NCBI GenBank assembly: GCA_945952225.1
Contig: CAMFHP010000024.1
Coordinates: 19,824 to 83,823 of the forward strand
Source: an uncultured Myxococcaceae bacterium
Lineage (GTDB): Bacteria > Myxococcota_A > Polyangia > Polyangiales > Ga0077539
DNA length: 64,000 bases
Reading direction: 5' to 3'
Part shown: positions 9,803-17,456 of the stretch, one piece after another
Numbering within the stretch: the first letter of the stretch is position 1
Layout: every line of letters begins with the position of its first letter
Notes under the pieces: model-generated
Database searches by the model: none
What the model saw: only the letters and a program-made list of their open reading frames with translations
What the model was told of the DNA's origin: nothing
Made by a program: the position numbers and the translations under genes

Positions 9803-9938
9803 CCCCCCCTCCGCGAAGTTGTCCGACCGGTCGGACAAACCACGTTCTTCGAACAGACAAGGCGAATTTCGTGGGGGCACCCCCCAGGGAGGTCTTGCGT
9901 TCAGTGCCCCCCGTCGGGCGCCCCGAGGAGCCCGTCCC
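9803..9938. repeat. 136-bp direct repeat, copy A
   Basis: Matches 10564-10699 over 136 bp with about five substitutions. It begins with seven C residues and CTCCGCG, contains a perfect 20-bp palindrome, then the low-GC block GGCGAATTTCG, and ends at GTCCC. The final 38 bp, read on the minus strand, encode DGLLGAPDGGH-stop, an orphan of the last codons of the YD-repeat gene at 10662. A TAG lies two codons before that tail, so it is non-coding here. Confidence 0.9.
9819..9838. promoter_or_regulatory. Perfect 20-bp palindrome TTGTCCGACCGGTCGGACAA (copy A)
   Basis: Fully self-complementary, with an ACCGGT core like many TetR-family operators. It lies in repeat copy A, 141 bp upstream of the Uma2 gene, and is identical to the site at 10580. 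Confidence 0.6.
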
Positions 9939-9979
9939 GGCGCTACCCCGAACTCCGCGGACGGGTGCATGCTCCGCGC

Positions 9980-10558
9980 ATGCGCGACGCGGCGGCTCTC
10001 CAGCGAGGCATCTCCTACTCCGAGTATCTCGCGCTCGAAGCGACGGGGGACGCGCGGCACGAGTGGTTCGACGGCGTCGTCTACGCGATGGCGGGAGGAA
10101 CGCTCGATCACAGCGCGCTCTGCGCATCGATCATCACGGCGCTCTCCGTCGCGCTCGCGGCGAAGCCCTGCCGCGTGTTCACGAGCGACGCCCGCGTGCG
10201 GGTGAAGGCCACCGGGCTCGCGACGTATCCCGACGCCTCGGTGGCCTGCGGACGCGCCGAGCGCGACCCCGACGACGCGCACGCGCTGGTGAACCCCGTC
10301 GTGCTCGTCGAGGTGCTCTCGGCGAGCACCGAAGACTGGGATCGCGGCGGCAAGTTCGCGCACTACCGCCGCATCCCCTCGCTCCGCGACTACCTCATCG
10401 TGGTGCAGGGCAACGCCTTGATCGAGCACCACCGTCGCAACGACGACGGCTCGTGGACGATGCGCGAGCTCCGCGCGGGCGAGGTCGTCACGCTGGCGGG
10501 CGTCGCGGCGACGATCGCGGTCGACGACGTGTACCGCGATCCCCTCGCGGCGGAGTGA
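9980..10558 (+). CDS. Uma2-family (DUF820) putative PD-(D/E)XK nuclease
   Basis: 192 residues. The N-terminus ISYSEYLALEATGDARHEWFDGVVYAMAGG and the core VRVKATGLATYPDASVACG, VLVEVLSAST and GGKFAHYRRIPSLRDYLIV match Uma2 family proteins. These have a restriction-endonuclease-like fold; the Glu of HEWFDG, the Asp of YPDASV and the Glu of LVEVLS are the expected acidic residues. The biological role is unknown; the family is highly multiplied in cyanobacteria and some myxobacteria. The gene is bracketed by two 136-bp direct repeats, the second starting 5 bp after its stop. A GTG at 9965 is an alternative start. Confidence 0.85.
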   Translation: MRDAAALQRGISYSEYLALEATGDARHEWFDGVVYAMAGGTLDHSALCASIITALSVALAAKPCRVFTSDARVRVKATGLATYPDASVACGRAERDPDDAHALVNPVVLVEVLSASTEDWDRGGKFAHYRRIPSLRDYLIVVQGNALIEHHRRNDDGSWTMRELRAGEVVTLAGVAATIAVDDVYRDPLAAE

Positions 10559-10563
10559 TCGCA

Positions 10564-10699
10564 CCCCCCCTCCGCGGTGTTGTCCGACCGGTCGGACAAA
10601 TCACGTTCTTCGAGCAGACAAGGCGAATTTCGTGGGGGCACCCCCCAGGGAGGTCTTGCGTTCAGTGCCCCCCGTCGGGCGCCCCGAGGAGCGCGTCCC
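10564..10699. repeat. 136-bp direct repeat, copy B
   Basis: About 96% identical to 9803-9938, offset 761 bp. Its right end supplies the stop codon and last dozen codons (ALLGAPDGGH) of the minus-strand YD-repeat gene, so here the element is partly coding. Confidence 0.9.
10580..10599. promoter_or_regulatory. Perfect 20-bp palindrome (copy B)
   Basis: Same 20 bases as 9819-9838. It lies between the convergent Uma2 and YD-repeat genes, where a promoter operator is not expected; a structural, terminator-like or recombination role is equally possible. Confidence 0.55.
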
Positions 10700-11819
10700 A
10701 GAGCGACGGCGGGAGGCACGACAGGTCGCGGGTCACGGTGCGCGCGCCGCCCCCTTCGGTGACGCGCCGCACGCGCCCGCGGAGCCCGCGTTCGAGGGTC
10801 ACCGTGCGCTCGCTGCCCGCGCTGCGCTCCACGACCGACACGGCCCACCCCTCGGTGTTGTACGTGCGCGTCGCCGAGGCCCAGGGGGCGTCGCCGTCGC
10901 GGGCGCGGCTCTCCACCGTGCGTCCGTCGGCGGAGGCCGTGTGCGTCCACCGAACGTCGACGGTCGCGACGCCCGTGACCGCGTGGCGCAGCGTCGAGGG
11001 CCATCCCCCGGGGAGCCACGTCCAGCGCGTCTCTTCGAGCACGCCGCTGCGGTTGCGCGTGAAGGCCAGCGCGGGGCGTCCGTCGTCGCCGTCGAGGCGC
11101 AAGCGCATCGGGCCGCCGTCGGTAAGGAGACCCGGGGCCGTCGCGTCGCCCTCGTAGCGGGTGCGCGCGTTGTCGGCGTCTTCGACCGTGCGCGTGGGGC
11201 GTCCGCGGGCGTCGAACTCCCAGCGCGTGTGCGAGGGACGGAGCGACGGCGACGACCACGGAGGCTGTCGGTGTCCGGGCTCCGGGGCGGGGCGTTCGAG
11301 GCGCGTGAGGTCGGCGGCGAGGCCGTCGCCGAGGGGCGTCCATCGCACGGTGTCGCGGCGCTCGGGGGCTCCATCGGGCGCGGCGCAGGCGTGCACGTCG
11401 CCGCAGCCCACGGCGCACTGCGCGGGCTCGTCGGTCTCGTCGCGCACGACCCTTCCCGCGCGGTCGTAGCGCCAGCGTCGCACGGCGGCGAAGGGGCCGT
11501 CGTCGAGCTCGCGAAAGGTGAGCGGACGCCCCTGCGCGTCGAAGGTGTAGCGCGCGCAGTCGGGCGGCGGGAGCGACGTGAAGACGGCGGGTGACCCCGG
11601 GGCGTCGCTGAAGGTCCAGCGCGGATCGCCGGGGGCCTCGCAGCGGACGCAGAGCCCCCATCCGCGGGGGCACGGGCGGTGCGGGTCGCAGGGGTCGACG
11701 ACGCGCGCGCCCACGGTGACCGACGGCGTCACGGGGAGCGCGGTCTGCGCGAGGGAGCGCGACGCGACGAGGCTCGCGACGAGGGCGAACGCGGCGGCGC
11801 GGCGACCGGCGTGGAACAT
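10662..11819 (-). CDS. Secreted YD-repeat (RHS-like) protein
   Basis: 385 residues with a cleavable signal peptide (ALVASLVASRSLAQ). Degenerate YD repeats of RHS type are spread through it: YTFDAQGRPLTF, WRYDRAGRVVRDE, WEFDARGRPTRTVED, TRTYNTEGWAVSV. Several Cys pairs near residues 43-60 and 135-150 suggest disulfides. It is much shorter than full Rhs toxins, and I see no recognisable toxin domain at the C-terminus. The last codons lie inside repeat copy B, and an orphan copy of this tail sits at 9901-9938. It is divergent from the SUKH-HEAT gene across only 50 bp. Confidence 0.7.
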   Translation of the reverse strand: MFHAGRRAAAFALVASLVASRSLAQTALPVTPSVTVGARVVDPCDPHRPCPRGWGLCVRCEAPGDPRWTFSDAPGSPAVFTSLPPPDCARYTFDAQGRPLTFRELDDGPFAAVRRWRYDRAGRVVRDETDEPAQCAVGCGDVHACAAPDGAPERRDTVRWTPLGDGLAADLTRLERPAPEPGHRQPPWSSPSLRPSHTRWEFDARGRPTRTVEDADNARTRYEGDATAPGLLTDGGPMRLRLDGDDGRPALAFTRNRSGVLEETRWTWLPGGWPSTLRHAVTGVATVDVRWTHTASADGRTVESRARDGDAPWASATRTYNTEGWAVSVVERSAGSERTVTLERGLRGRVRRVTEGGGARTVTRDLSCLPPSLWDALLGAPDGGH

Positions 11820-11869
11820 CGCGCGACGCTATCGCAGGGAGGCCACGGTAGGCTCGCGTCCCTCCGACC

Positions 11870-13384
11870 ATGACCCTCGACCCCACCATCGCCCGCATCG
11901 CCGACAAGCTCGCGGAGGTGCGTCGCCGCGGATGCTCCTGCTTCGGCGCCGAGTCGCACGGATTCGAACTCGACGCGCCCCTCGACGACGCCGAGGTCAC
12001 GCGCCTCGAAGCCGAACTCGGCGTGGCGCTCCCCGACGACTACCGACGCTTTCTCGTGCAGCTCGCCGCGCGCGGTGCGGGGCCCTTCTACGGGCTCACC
12101 GCGCCCGTGTCGTGGCGCGATCACCTCGACGGCGACACGCCCGTTCCCGACTATGCGGCGCGTCCGTTCGTGTGGACGCCCTCGACGCCGCGCGACGACG
12201 ACACCTGGCGCACGATCGCGGCGACGCTCGACGAGCCGCTCCAGGGATCCATCGCGCTCGGCACGCAGGGCTGCGCGTACTTCACCGTGCTCGTCGTGAG
12301 CGGCGAGGCGCGCGGGCGCGTGGCCTACGTGAACCTCGACGGGGGTGTTCCGTTCTTTCCCGAGCCTCCGGGCTTTCTCGCCTGGTACGAGCGCTGGCTC
12401 GACGAGCTGCTCTGGGGGCACGACGTGGGATGGTTCGCGATGACCATGCCCGGCGACGCCGACACGCTCACCGCCGCCGCGGGCGATGGGGACCCGCGAC
12501 GGCTGGAGGCCCTGCGCGCGATGCACCGGCTCCCACACTTCGAGGGCGCCGTGGCCGACGTGGTGTGCGCGCGGGTGGAGGATCCCGACCCCGGGGTGCG
12601 CGCCGTCGCCCTCTCGGCGGCGGCGAAGGGCGGGCTCGTGGCGCGCGTCGAAGACCGGGTTCGCACACTCACCGACGACGGAGACCCGGGGGTGCGACTC
12701 GCGGCGCTGCGTGCCCTGCGCAACAGCGGGTGCGCGTGGGTCGACGAGGCGAAGCGCGCCCTCGGCGACGGCGACGACGACGTGGTGCTGTGGGCGCAGC
12801 GCGAGCTCGCGAAGGAGAAGGCCCTCACCGCCGACGCGGTGATCGCGCTGCTCTCGCACGACAGCGCGCGGGTGCGTGAGGCGGCGGCCTCCACGGCCCG
12901 CGAGGTCGACGATGCGCGCGTGCTCGCGCCATTGCTCGAACGGGTGCAGTCGGGCGATCCCGCGGAGACCCTCGCCTACGCGAGCGCGTGGGTGCACGTG
13001 AAGGCCGGGCGGTGCACCGTCGACGAGCGCGCGCGGTTCTTCGCGGCGACGCGGGCGCGCCTCGCGCGGGCCACGGAGGGCGTCGTGCCCACGGCGGCGG
13101 TGCGCGCGCTGGGATGGTTCGCGGAGCGCGGGGATGACGACGCGCGGACAATGCTGCGCGCGCTGTGCGAGAGCCCCCGGGGCTTCGTGCGCTTCGAGGC
13201 GGTGACCGTGCTCGGCGAGGTGGGACGCGGTGACGATGACGTGGCGGTGCTGCGCGCGCGCCTCGGCGACGGCGAGAAGCCCACGGAGCGCACGGAGTAC
13301 CACGGCACGCGCAGCGTCGCGTGGACCGTGGGCGAGAACGCGAAGCGCGCCCTCGCGCGGGTGGAGGGGCGTCGCGAGGGGTGA
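11870..13384 (+). CDS. SMI1/KNR4 (SUKH) domain plus HEAT repeats
   Basis: 504 residues, apparently cytoplasmic. The first 195 residues fit the SUKH fold: LEAELGVALPDDYRRFLVQLAARGAGPFYGL, then GCAYFTVLVVSGEARGRVAYVN and FLAWYERWLDELL. Residues about 200-500 are Ala/Leu-rich helical HEAT-like repeats (DPDPGVRAVALSAAAKGG, DGDPGVRLAALRALRNSG, ESPRGFVRFEAVTVLGEVG). SUKH proteins often serve as immunity proteins of polymorphic toxins, but also as stand-alone binding proteins. The divergent neighbour is an RHS-like protein, which makes an immunity link worth testing but unproven. Confidence 0.75.
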   Translation: MTLDPTIARIADKLAEVRRRGCSCFGAESHGFELDAPLDDAEVTRLEAELGVALPDDYRRFLVQLAARGAGPFYGLTAPVSWRDHLDGDTPVPDYAARPFVWTPSTPRDDDTWRTIAATLDEPLQGSIALGTQGCAYFTVLVVSGEARGRVAYVNLDGGVPFFPEPPGFLAWYERWLDELLWGHDVGWFAMTMPGDADTLTAAAGDGDPRRLEALRAMHRLPHFEGAVADVVCARVEDPDPGVRAVALSAAAKGGLVARVEDRVRTLTDDGDPGVRLAALRALRNSGCAWVDEAKRALGDGDDDVVLWAQRELAKEKALTADAVIALLSHDSARVREAAASTAREVDDARVLAPLLERVQSGDPAETLAYASAWVHVKAGRCTVDERARFFAATRARLARATEGVVPTAAVRALGWFAERGDDDARTMLRALCESPRGFVRFEAVTVLGEVGRGDDDVAVLRARLGDGEKPTERTEYHGTRSVAWTVGENAKRALARVEGRREG

Positions 13385-13387
13385 GGG

Positions 13388-14425
13388 TCAGAGGCCGATG
13401 CGGCCCGTGAGCGAGAGCGTCCAGGCGTTGATCGAGGGCCACCAGTCGGCGTCGACGTCGAGGCCGCCGGGAAAGAGGTTCGCCCCCGCGCGCAGTCGCA
13501 CGGCGAGGTCGGGATCGCGGTGCCCGAGCTGGCGAAACACCATGCCCGCCCCCGCGCGAAAGCTCGGAATGATCAGCAGCACGTTGGGCGACGCGATGTC
13601 GAGCGTGAGCGATTCGAAGAGCGATTCGAAGTCGGTCTCCACCGCGGTGTGGAGGAAGCCGTACTCCCAGAGCGACACCTCGTAGCCCACGCGGAGCGTC
13701 GCGCGCGCGTGCTCCGACGGGTCCCAGCGGAAGCGCGCACCGCCCGCCAGCACCGGGCCTCCGAGGCGCATGGGGCCGAGGGCCGTGTGCCGTGCGGGGA
13801 GCACCATCGCGACGTGCAATCTCCGCTCGATCGAGGCGTGGTCGACGGTGAGGTGCGCGGGGCGCGTTCCCTCGGTGGCGCGGGCGGTGATGCGCACGCC
13901 GTCTCCCTGCGCGTCGAGCACGGGCTCGGTGACGGTGACCGCGGGGCCGCCCACGACGATGCGCTCGTTGGTGCCGTCCTCCTGCACGAGGCCCTCGCTG
14001 TCGCCGAAGAGGGGATGGCGCACGACCATGGGCGGCAGGATCCACGGCCCGTTGCGCAGCCGCGCGTGCGTCGTCACGTCGACCCCGGTCTCGACGGAGA
14101 CCCGCGTGTGCGAACCCGCGGCGAGGGTGCTCTCGCGGGCGGTGGGCGCGTCGTCGAAGCGCGTCGTGGCGATGGGCGACACGGTGACCGCGAGCTCGTC
14201 GTCGGCCACGAGTTCGAAGGTCGCGCGGAGGGTGCAGTGTGATTCGCGGGTGACGAAGGTCTGCGTCGCACAGCGCACCGACACGCGCGCGTCGCGCACC
14301 GTCGCGGCGCCACGCACCTCGACGAGGGGGCGGGGGGTGTCGTCGCGCACGGGCGCAGGGGCATAGCTCCACGCGGTGGAAGGGGCGAGGAGCACGAGGG
14401 CCATGGCAGGGAGCGCGCGCGTCAC
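13388..14425 (-). CDS. Exported protein of unknown function, beta-rich
   Basis: 345 residues from a GTG at 14425 (an ATG at 14404 is the alternative), giving signal peptide LPAMALVLLAPSTAWSYA. The mature protein is beta-rich, with two Cys near the start and a C-terminal third (RFRWDPSEHARATLRVGYEVSLWEYGF to the final SINAWTLSLTGRIGL) that reads like outer-membrane or periplasmic beta-strands. No family recognised. Convergent with the SUKH-HEAT gene, the stops 3 bp apart. Confidence 0.6.
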   Translation of the reverse strand: MTRALPAMALVLLAPSTAWSYAPAPVRDDTPRPLVEVRGAATVRDARVSVRCATQTFVTRESHCTLRATFELVADDELAVTVSPIATTRFDDAPTARESTLAAGSHTRVSVETGVDVTTHARLRNGPWILPPMVVRHPLFGDSEGLVQEDGTNERIVVGGPAVTVTEPVLDAQGDGVRITARATEGTRPAHLTVDHASIERRLHVAMVLPARHTALGPMRLGGPVLAGGARFRWDPSEHARATLRVGYEVSLWEYGFLHTAVETDFESLFESLTLDIASPNVLLIIPSFRAGAGMVFRQLGHRDPDLAVRLRAGANLFPGGLDVDADWWPSINAWTLSLTGRIGL

Positions 14426-14540
14426 GGCGCAGGACTGTGCCCGAGCGGGACGGCGCGCGTCACGCGGGGTGCGACGGTCTGTTGACGAAGCGTGCGAAGG
14501 TCGATGGGCGCGCACCGTGAGGTCGCGGCGGCGCATCGGA

Positions 14541-16136
14541 GTGGGCGTGCGTGACGACGGTGCCTGCGAGGTGGCGATCATCGGGGCGGGGCCCGTCGGG
14601 CTGCTCCTCGCGGTGGCGCTGTGTGATCTGGGGGTGCGTGTGCGGGTGTTCGAGCGCGGTCCGTCGACGCGGCGAGACCCGCGGGCGGCGATCGTGTGGC
14701 CCCGCGCGGCGGAGGTGCTGCGCTCCGTCGGCGGCATCGCGCGCTTCGAGGCCGCGTCGTGTCCGCTCCGTCGCGCCGAGTTTCGCGTGAACGGTCGCTA
14801 CGCGGGCGTGATGGAGCTCGGACGCCTCGCGAGCGAACACCCCCTCCCGCTCATGATCGAGCAGCACGAGACCGAGCGACTGCTCGCCGAGATGCTCGCC
14901 GAACGCGGCGTCTCCGTGGCGTGGAACCACGAGGTCACCGCCGTCGACGTGCGCCACGACGGCGCCTCGCTCACGGTGCAGACCCCGGGGGGTGAGTCCG
15001 TTCGCGTGGCGTGCGCGTGGGTGGTGGGCTGCGAGGGCGCGCGGAGCCTCGTGCGTCGCACGCTGGGCATCGCCTTCGAGGGCGCGGCGCGCACGGGCAT
15101 CGTGTGTCTTCAGGTGAACGCGACGCCGCACTGGGCGCACCGCGACGACCGTGAGACGGGCTACTTCTTCGTCGCACCGGGGCGCACGCTGCTGGCGTGT
15201 CCGCTGCCCACGGGGGGCTACCGCATGGTGGCCTTCAACGCCGACGAGGAGGGCGGCGTGGGCGAGCCGACGCTCGAAGAACTGCGTGAGACCGTGGCCC
15301 GCGCGACGCTCGACCCCGGGGTGTCGCTCACGCCCGTGGAGCCCCGGTGGTTCAACCGCGCGCGCTTTCACGACCGCGTGGCCGAGACGCTCGTGCGAGA
15401 CCGCGCGCTCCTCGCGGGCGACGCGGCGCACATCTGGACCCCGGTGGGCGGACACGGCATGAACGCGGGCCTCCGCGGCGCCCACAACCTCGCGTGGAAG
15501 CTCGCCGCCGTCGTGCGCGGCCACGCTCCGCCCGCGCTGCTGGAGACCTACAGCGCCGAGCAGCGCGCCGTGGCCCGCGCGGTGATCGACGGGCTCACGC
15601 ACCTGCGCACCGAGGAGCCCTCGCCCGCGTGGCTGGTGGGACTGCTCGGGATGGTCTTTCCCCATGCGCTCCGCGCGGTCGATCGGGTGCCGCAGGTGGA
15701 GGCGCGGCTCACCGAGCTCGACGCGCAGCACCGGGCGAGTCCGTTGTCGTGCGCGCTCACGCCGGAGCACATGCTCCACGCGGGCGATCGTGTGCCCGAT
15801 GTGTCCGTCGAGAGCGAGGGGCGCACCACGCACACGCACGCGCTCCTCTCGCTGCGCCAGTGGACCCTTCTCGCCCACGTGCGCGACGACGGCGACGCGG
15901 GCGAGGTGGCGCGGCTCCGACGGCTCGCCGACCGCTACCGCGCGCCGCTGCGGGTGGTGCCCGTGAAGGCCACGAGCGAGTCCGCGCGTCGGGCCCTCGA
16001 CGGCCCCGGACGCGCCGTGCTCGTGCGTCCCGACGACCATGTGGCGCTCGTGGCGAGGCTCCACGACGGGGCCGCGGTGGGGCAGTACCTCGACGCGTGG
16101 CTGCGACCGCGCGAGGGCGTCGCGCGCGAACGTTGA
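14541..16136 (+). CDS. FAD-dependent aromatic monooxygenase
   Basis: About 531 residues. The Rossmann FAD motif GAGPVGLLLAVAL is near residue 15 and the second FAD motif GDAAHIWTPVGGHGMNAGL near 293-311, followed by AHNLAWKLAAV, as in class A flavin hydroxylases (PheA/TfdB, MhpA, rifampicin monooxygenase). The C-terminal 120 residues resemble the thioredoxin-like domain of this group. It would hydroxylate an aromatic substrate with NAD(P)H and O2. GTG codons at 14517, 14541 and 14547 are all possible starts; 14541 puts the FAD loop at the usual distance. The thioesterase gene follows 35 bp downstream. Confidence 0.85.
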   Translation: MGVRDDGACEVAIIGAGPVGLLLAVALCDLGVRVRVFERGPSTRRDPRAAIVWPRAAEVLRSVGGIARFEAASCPLRRAEFRVNGRYAGVMELGRLASEHPLPLMIEQHETERLLAEMLAERGVSVAWNHEVTAVDVRHDGASLTVQTPGGESVRVACAWVVGCEGARSLVRRTLGIAFEGAARTGIVCLQVNATPHWAHRDDRETGYFFVAPGRTLLACPLPTGGYRMVAFNADEEGGVGEPTLEELRETVARATLDPGVSLTPVEPRWFNRARFHDRVAETLVRDRALLAGDAAHIWTPVGGHGMNAGLRGAHNLAWKLAAVVRGHAPPALLETYSAEQRAVARAVIDGLTHLRTEEPSPAWLVGLLGMVFPHALRAVDRVPQVEARLTELDAQHRASPLSCALTPEHMLHAGDRVPDVSVESEGRTTHTHALLSLRQWTLLAHVRDDGDAGEVARLRRLADRYRAPLRVVPVKATSESARRALDGPGRAVLVRPDDHVALVARLHDGAAVGQYLDAWLRPREGVARER

Positions 16137-16171
16137 CGGCGCCGCGCGGGTCGACGACACCGTCGCGCACC

Positions 16172-16597
16172 ATGACCGACGACACACGGAGCCCGGGTCC
16201 CACGGAGCGCATCGAGGCCGGCGTCATCACCGAGGCGCGGCTCATCGAGATGGTCTTTCCCGAGCAGACCAACCACTACGGCACGCTCTTCGGCGGCCAG
16301 GCCCTCGCGCTCATGGACAAGGCCGCCTTCGTGGTGGCCTCGCGCTTCGCCCGCCGCACGGTGGTGACCGCGAGCAGCGAGAAGGTCGACTTCCACGTTC
16401 CCGTGCGCCAGGGGCAGCTCGTCGAGCTCGTCACGCGCATCGTGGCCACGGGGCGCACGTCGATGTCGGTGGAGGTCGAGCTCTACGCCGAAGACCTGCT
16501 CACCGGCGACCGCCAGCTCGCCACGCGCGGACGCTTCGTGATGGTCGCCCTCGACGCCCACGGACGCGCCACGGCGGTTCCGCAGCTCCCCACGTGA
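16172..16597 (+). CDS. Acyl-CoA thioesterase, hotdog fold (YciA/ACOT type)
   Basis: 141 residues. The hotdog signature NHYGTLFGGQALALMDKAA sits at about residues 34-52, followed by VVTASSEKVDFHVPVRQG and GRTSMSVEVELYAEDL. It hydrolyses acyl-CoA to free acid and CoA in the cytoplasm; chain-length preference cannot be read. Its stop overlaps the GTG of the next gene by 4 bp. Confidence 0.9.
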   Translation: MTDDTRSPGPTERIEAGVITEARLIEMVFPEQTNHYGTLFGGQALALMDKAAFVVASRFARRTVVTASSEKVDFHVPVRQGQLVELVTRIVATGRTSMSVEVELYAEDLLTGDRQLATRGRFVMVALDAHGRATAVPQLPT

Positions 16598-17424
16598 GAC
16601 GCCTCGCGCTGGCCCTCACGCTCGTCGCGTGCACACGTCGGGAGGCGCCCCCGGGGGTGCACCGCGCCGTGCTGCGCGCGCAGGTCGACGGGTCCGTACC
16701 CCGGGGGGTGGAGGGGCGTCGCTGCGAGGCGTGGCGCGCGCTCGGCGAGGGTGTGACCGTGCGCCGTTGTGGCGGTGGCGGTGATGGCGCGGCGGTGTTT
16801 CTCGCGGGCTGGGCGATCACGCAGCAACCCGCGGAGGCGTGGGCTGCGGCGGTGGATGAGGCGGTGCTCCGCGACGCGCGCGTCTCGACGCTCTACGCCG
16901 TGCGCGGACCGCGCGACGTCGACTTTCGCCGCAAGGAGCTCGCCGTCGATGCGCTCCGTGACGACCTCGCGGCGACGAATGCGCGACGGGTGCTGGTCGT
17001 GGCCCATTCGAGCGGCGCCCACGTGGCGGCGACGCTCTTCGCGCGGGCTCCCGCGTTGCGGGCGCGCATGGTGTACGTCGACCTCGACGGCGACGCGGGC
17101 CTCGCGCGCGACCCCGAGCGCAGGCTCGCACCGGCCACGATGGCGGCGCTGCGCGGGGCCGTGTTCGTCGCGGTCGAAGATCGCGCGCGAGGGCTCCGGG
17201 GGTTCAGCTTCGACACGATGACGGAGTACGGCCGTCGCTTCGGCGCACACGCCACGCTGCGCATCGACGACGCCTCGCGGTCGGGATGCACCACGAACGT
17301 GTGCGCGCACCTCTCGCTGATTCGCACGCAGCCGCTCCCGCGCGGAAACGCCACGTACGCGGCCTGCGACGGGGCCACGGTGAACGTGCGCTGGTTCGAC
17401 GACGTGCGCGCGCACTTTCGGTGA
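16594..17424 (+). CDS. Alpha/beta-hydrolase-like lipoprotein
   Basis: 276 residues from a GTG overlapping the upstream stop as GTGA. Lipoprotein signal RRLALALTLVAC (Cys13). The sequence VLVVAHSSGAHVAA fits a strand, nucleophile elbow (Ser139) and helix, although the first Gly of G-x-S-x-G is Ala. VYVDLDGDAGL and a late His (CAHLSL) could supply the acid and base. Probably a secreted or outer-membrane-anchored serine hydrolase with an unknown substrate. Coupling to the thioesterase may reflect compact packing rather than function. Confidence 0.6.
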   Translation: MRRLALALTLVACTRREAPPGVHRAVLRAQVDGSVPRGVEGRRCEAWRALGEGVTVRRCGGGGDGAAVFLAGWAITQQPAEAWAAAVDEAVLRDARVSTLYAVRGPRDVDFRRKELAVDALRDDLAATNARRVLVVAHSSGAHVAATLFARAPALRARMVYVDLDGDAGLARDPERRLAPATMAALRGAVFVAVEDRARGLRGFSFDTMTEYGRRFGAHATLRIDDASRSGCTTNVCAHLSLIRTQPLPRGNATYAACDGATVNVRWFDDVRAHFR

Positions 17425-17456
17425 CGGACGGCGCGCCGCGCGGCCACTCCGCGACC

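Noticed and set aside
9803..10699. Integron gene cassette with attC sites around Uma2
   Set aside because: The repeats lack the GTTRRRY/RYYYAAC core sites, and there is no integrase in the window.
9803..10699. Composite transposon or MITE
   Set aside because: The repeats are direct, have no terminal inverted repeats I can find, and no transposase or target-site duplication is visible; duplication is the simpler reading.
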